Position numbers and translations under genes: made by a program. This document shows positions 15,460 through 17,519 of a stretch of DNA of 17,519 bases, piece after piece (the stretch's first letter is position 1; every line of letters starts with the position of its first letter). The stretch is taken from positions 1-17,519 of the forward strand of contig RFPR01000033.1 in NCBI GenBank assembly GCA_009928265.1, read 5' to 3'. Source of the DNA: Pseudomonadota bacterium. GTDB taxonomy: Bacteria > Verrucomicrobiota > Verrucomicrobiia > Chthoniobacterales > UBA6821. The notes beneath the pieces are model-generated. The model saw only the letters and a list, made by a program, of their open reading frames with translations. It had not been told where the DNA came from and searched no databases.

Positions 15460-16203
15460 TTACTGCGCCGTGTAGCCGCCATCGGCCGCAACCAAGGCGC
15501 CGGTCATGTAGGAGCTTTCGTCGGAGAGGAGGAAGCAAGCGACCTTAGCGATCTCTTCAGGACGCGCCACGTGAGTGATCGGTTGGGCGTGATCCAACCC
15601 TGTCTTGATTTCCTCCTCGGGAAGTCCGCTGAGCTTGTGATAACGAGCCACGGCTTTCCACATTAGCGGGGTATCGGTTGTTCCGGCACAGAGGCAGTTC
15701 ACACGGATATTGAAGGGGGCGTAGTCGATCGCCGTGCTCTTGGTGAGTTGGCCGATCGCTCCCTTGGTCAGTCCATAGACAGAACTACGCCCCTTACCGA
15801 TAAGGGTCTGATCAGAACCGATCATGAGGATGACTCCGGACTTCTGATTTTTCATCACGGGAATCACCGCCTTCAGGGTGTAGAAGACACCCTTCAGATT
15901 AATCGCCAAGACAGTTTCGAATTCCTCAAAGGTAGTCTCCTCGAGATTGGCAAAAAGATGCACTCCGGCATTCGCAAAGAGGGCATCGATTTTCCCCTCT
16001 CGCTCCACGACCTTGCCAATTGCTGCGGATACCGAGCGATGATCTGTGACGTCGCAGGAAACAAAGTAATCGCCAGGACACCCATCCGGTTGGATATCGA
16101 GATTGTAGACAGTCGCACCGCGCTCCCGGAGGCGATCCATGGTCGCCCGGCCGATACCGGTGCTTCCTCCGGTGATCACTACCACGCTGTTGCTGCAGTT
16201 CAT
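15460..16203 (-). CDS. short-chain dehydrogenase/reductase (SDR), NAD-type
   Basis: Classical SDR oxidoreductase of 247 residues, of ordinary length. The cofactor motif TGGSTGIG (11-18) is followed by an aspartate (D36) at the end of strand two, which favours NAD(H) over NADP(H). Present are CDVTD (50-54), NAG (78-80), and the catalytic tetrad N102, S130, Y143 and K147 (YGLTK, 143-147). The C-terminus ends with SSYMTGALVAADGGYTAQ, typical of the family. Substrate is unknown; a secondary alcohol or sugar derivative is usual. ATG at 16203 has no clear ribosome-binding site. It follows the VanX-type gene by 35 bases on the same strand, so read-through from that gene is possible. Confidence 0.92.
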   Translation of the reverse strand: MNCSNSVVVITGGSTGIGRATMDRLRERGATVYNLDIQPDGCPGDYFVSCDVTDHRSVSAAIGKVVEREGKIDALFANAGVHLFANLEETTFEEFETVLAINLKGVFYTLKAVIPVMKNQKSGVILMIGSDQTLIGKGRSSVYGLTKGAIGQLTKSTAIDYAPFNIRVNCLCAGTTDTPLMWKAVARYHKLSGLPEEEIKTGLDHAQPITHVARPEEIAKVACFLLSDESSYMTGALVAADGGYTAQ

Positions 16204-16238
16204 GAGGTAGGCTTTATCAGATAGGTAAGTTTGACAAC

Positions 16239-16898
16239 TCAGCGAGCAGTAATCTCTCTAGGGCCTTGGCAGCGCTTCAGGTCTTGAAACCTGACTCTCA
16301 TGGGAGGGAACTTTTCCCATCCCTTGAAGTCGAAGTGCCACCACTCGTCCGGATAGGAAAGGAAGCCATGACTGATCATCACCCGCTGCAACAGGTCGCG
16401 ATTACGTCGCTCTTCAGGAGTCCCTCCCCGATAGTTAACAGCCGCCCGAGGTGAAAACTCGTCGAAATCACTCGGCATCGGAACCGGCTTCCCTCGCCGA
16501 TCGACAAGCGTGACATCGACCGCCGTCCCGCGGGTATGTCGACCGCGGTTCACCGCCGGATTGGAAACAAAGCGTTCATCCCGAATCAGGTCCCACATCT
16601 TCTGCTGAATAGGAAGAGGCCTGTAGCCATCGTAGATCTTGAGCGCCAATCCCTTGGAGGCCAGTTCCCTCTGGATCTGCTCAAGATGAGGGATCAATTG
16701 CTTCCGCACATAGGCGGCAGGAAAGGGATAGAGTTGCTCCCCTGTGAAGTTGGCGCGTGTCGCATAGCGGATCTCTTCGAGGGGAGGCCGACGCATCGAT
16801 GCCACATCCACAAGTTCGGGGCATTCTGATCCAAGCAGGATGCCGGAGAGGGCCAGATAAAAAGGGAGAAACAACCGGGATAGGGAAAAAAGTCTCAT
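16239..16898 (-). CDS. D-alanyl-D-alanine dipeptidase, VanX/DdpX-type (M15D)
   Basis: Exported zinc dipeptidase of 219 residues that cleaves D-Ala-D-Ala, for peptidoglycan turnover or nutrient use. A hydrophobic N-terminus (MRLFSLSRLFLPFYLALSGI) with GSEC just after suggests a signal peptide, possibly a lipoprotein, though the lipobox is imperfect. The zinc and catalytic residues are present: R93 in DGYRP (90-94), H121 and D128 in HTRGTAVDVT (121-130), and E185 and H188 in DEWWHFDF (184-191). Without van or cell-wall resistance genes nearby, a housekeeping role fits better than glycopeptide resistance. The start at 16898 overlaps the chromate-transporter stop (ATGA); the frame is open further up, but that stretch reads through the neighbour and is disfavoured. 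Confidence 0.9.
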   Translation of the reverse strand: MRLFSLSRLFLPFYLALSGILLGSECPELVDVASMRRPPLEEIRYATRANFTGEQLYPFPAAYVRKQLIPHLEQIQRELASKGLALKIYDGYRPLPIQQKMWDLIRDERFVSNPAVNRGRHTRGTAVDVTLVDRRGKPVPMPSDFDEFSPRAAVNYRGGTPEERRNRDLLQRVMISHGFLSYPDEWWHFDFKGWEKFPPMRVRFQDLKRCQGPREITAR

Positions 16899-17519
16899 CC
16901 GAGAAACATCCACCCCGCCACTCCGGAGAGCAGAATAATCAGGACCGGATTGAGGTCGGTAAGGAGGAGTAGTAGGGCACATCCAAGGGCAATGAGAGCA
17001 GAGGGTTTCGACTGAACGGCCGACTCGGTGATGAACATGAAGGCGGCCGCCAGGGCGCCTGAGGCGATGATGACGAGGGCCTTCCCCACCGAGGGGCGCC
17101 AGCGCCATGACTTTAGCCAATCCCATGAATGGGCGGCGGTCAAAATCACCACCATGTTTGGAGCGAAGAGAGCCAGCATCGCAATCAAGGCACCCACAAG
17201 GGCCCATTCCTGACCGAAGGGAATGCAGGCTTTCAGGCCGATGAAGGATGCCAGCATACTAGGCCCGGGGATGATGAAGCTGAGCGAGAAGAGATCCAGA
17301 AACTCCTTTTTATCCATCCAGTTGTGATGGCTGACGCTGGCTCTCTGCATGCAGGGAAGAATTGTTTCCTCACCGCCGAAAGCGCAGACCGAGAGCGCAG
17401 AAAATGTGGAGACAAGATCCGTGCAGACGGGGGCGATCGGAAATGCACTCGGCGCCCCCTTTTCCGCGAGTCTGCCGGAGATCCGGTCCAGTGGAACAGC
17501 GGGGCAAGCTTCCTCCTTG
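16895..17519 (-). CDS. chromate-transporter (CHR/ChrA) domain protein, 5' end beyond the window
   Basis: Membrane protein whose visible part is 207 residues. Reading in from the window edge, the frame is open and contains FSALSVCAFGGEETILPCMQ, then NWMDKKEFLDLFSLSFIIPGPS, the conserved FGG and PGP motifs of the CHR domain. Four to five hydrophobic segments follow, ending VAGWMFLG. The ATG at 17350 lies inside the conserved domain, after FGGEETILP, and would remove the first helix, so it is not the start. No ATG, GTG or TTG lies in frame upstream of it in the window. The gene therefore begins past 17519, either as a short CHR protein with an extended N-terminus or as the second half of a two-domain ChrA. 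Chromate or another oxyanion is the likely substrate. It is coupled to the dipeptidase gene. Confidence 0.85.
   Translation of the reverse strand, partial: KEEACPAVPLDRISGRLAEKGAPSAFPIAPVCTDLVSTFSALSVCAFGGEETILPCMQRASVSHHNWMDKKEFLDLFSLSFIIPGPSMLASFIGLKACIPFGQEWALVGALIAMLALFAPNMVVILTAAHSWDWLKSWRWRPSVGKALVIIASGALAAAFMFITESAVQSKPSALIALGCALLLLLTDLNPVLIILLSGVAGWMFLG

Noticed and set aside
16239..16898. Glycopeptide-resistance (vanX) gene
   Set aside because: The catalytic residues fit VanX-type dipeptidases, but no vanH, vanA or vanRS partners are present, so a resistance role is not supported.
16899..17207. N-terminal extension of the dipeptidase frame
   Set aside because: The added sequence reads through the chromate-transporter gene in another frame and is Cys/His/Arg-rich; the protein starts naturally at 16898 with a signal-like segment.

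Overview
This is a gene-dense bacterial chromosome segment, moderately GC-rich by eye (high fifties percent). The genes are compact and often translationally coupled: five gene pairs share the four bases ATGA. No rRNA, tRNA, IS element, integrase or CRISPR array was seen. Gene content and protein style suggest a free-living Gram-negative bacterium, possibly of the Verrucomicrobiota/PVC group. That placement is a guess from general resemblance and needs a database comparison.

Region 1 (1-3107, plus strand) holds a degenerate M48-type membrane pseudo-protease running off the left edge, a possible 40-residue coupled ORF, an AlkB-family dioxygenase, a renalase-like FAD oxidoreductase and a small TIGR03643-type protein. 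Region 2 (3112-7339, minus strand) reads as an operon in the order TetR regulator, ABC1/UbiB-type atypical kinase, ADP-ribosylglycohydrolase-like protein and a short photolyase-like FAD protein. That last protein begins with the FAD domain and ends with what looks like the displaced Rossmann-like photolyase domain. Region 3 (7465-8180) is a convergent pair of DoxX-like membrane paralogues whose stop codons lie inside a 20-bp tandem duplication. Region 4 (8253-10670, minus strand) is DUF3050, DUF2256 zinc-ribbon, then a full-length cryptochrome/photolyase.

Regions 1, 2 and 4 together look like a DNA direct-reversal and flavin/light island. It has two members of the photolyase superfamily, an AlkB demethylase homologue, an FAD oxidoreductase, and the two small families (TIGR03643, DUF2256) that I recall travelling with photolyases. 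The least understood members (DUF3050, TIGR03643, DUF2256, the ARH-like protein, the ABC1 kinase and the pseudo-protease) make this the best candidate for an undescribed functional system. The link is inferred from proximity and overlap only.

Region 5 (10788-17519) is mainly transport and housekeeping: EamA permease, TauE/SafE permease, an orphan Leu/Ile/Val-type substrate-binding protein, a fragment of a VOC/glyoxalase gene, an MHS-type MFS symporter, an SDR dehydrogenase, a VanX-type D-Ala-D-Ala dipeptidase, and a chromate-transporter domain protein running off the right edge. No gene-free stretch exceeds 300 bases.
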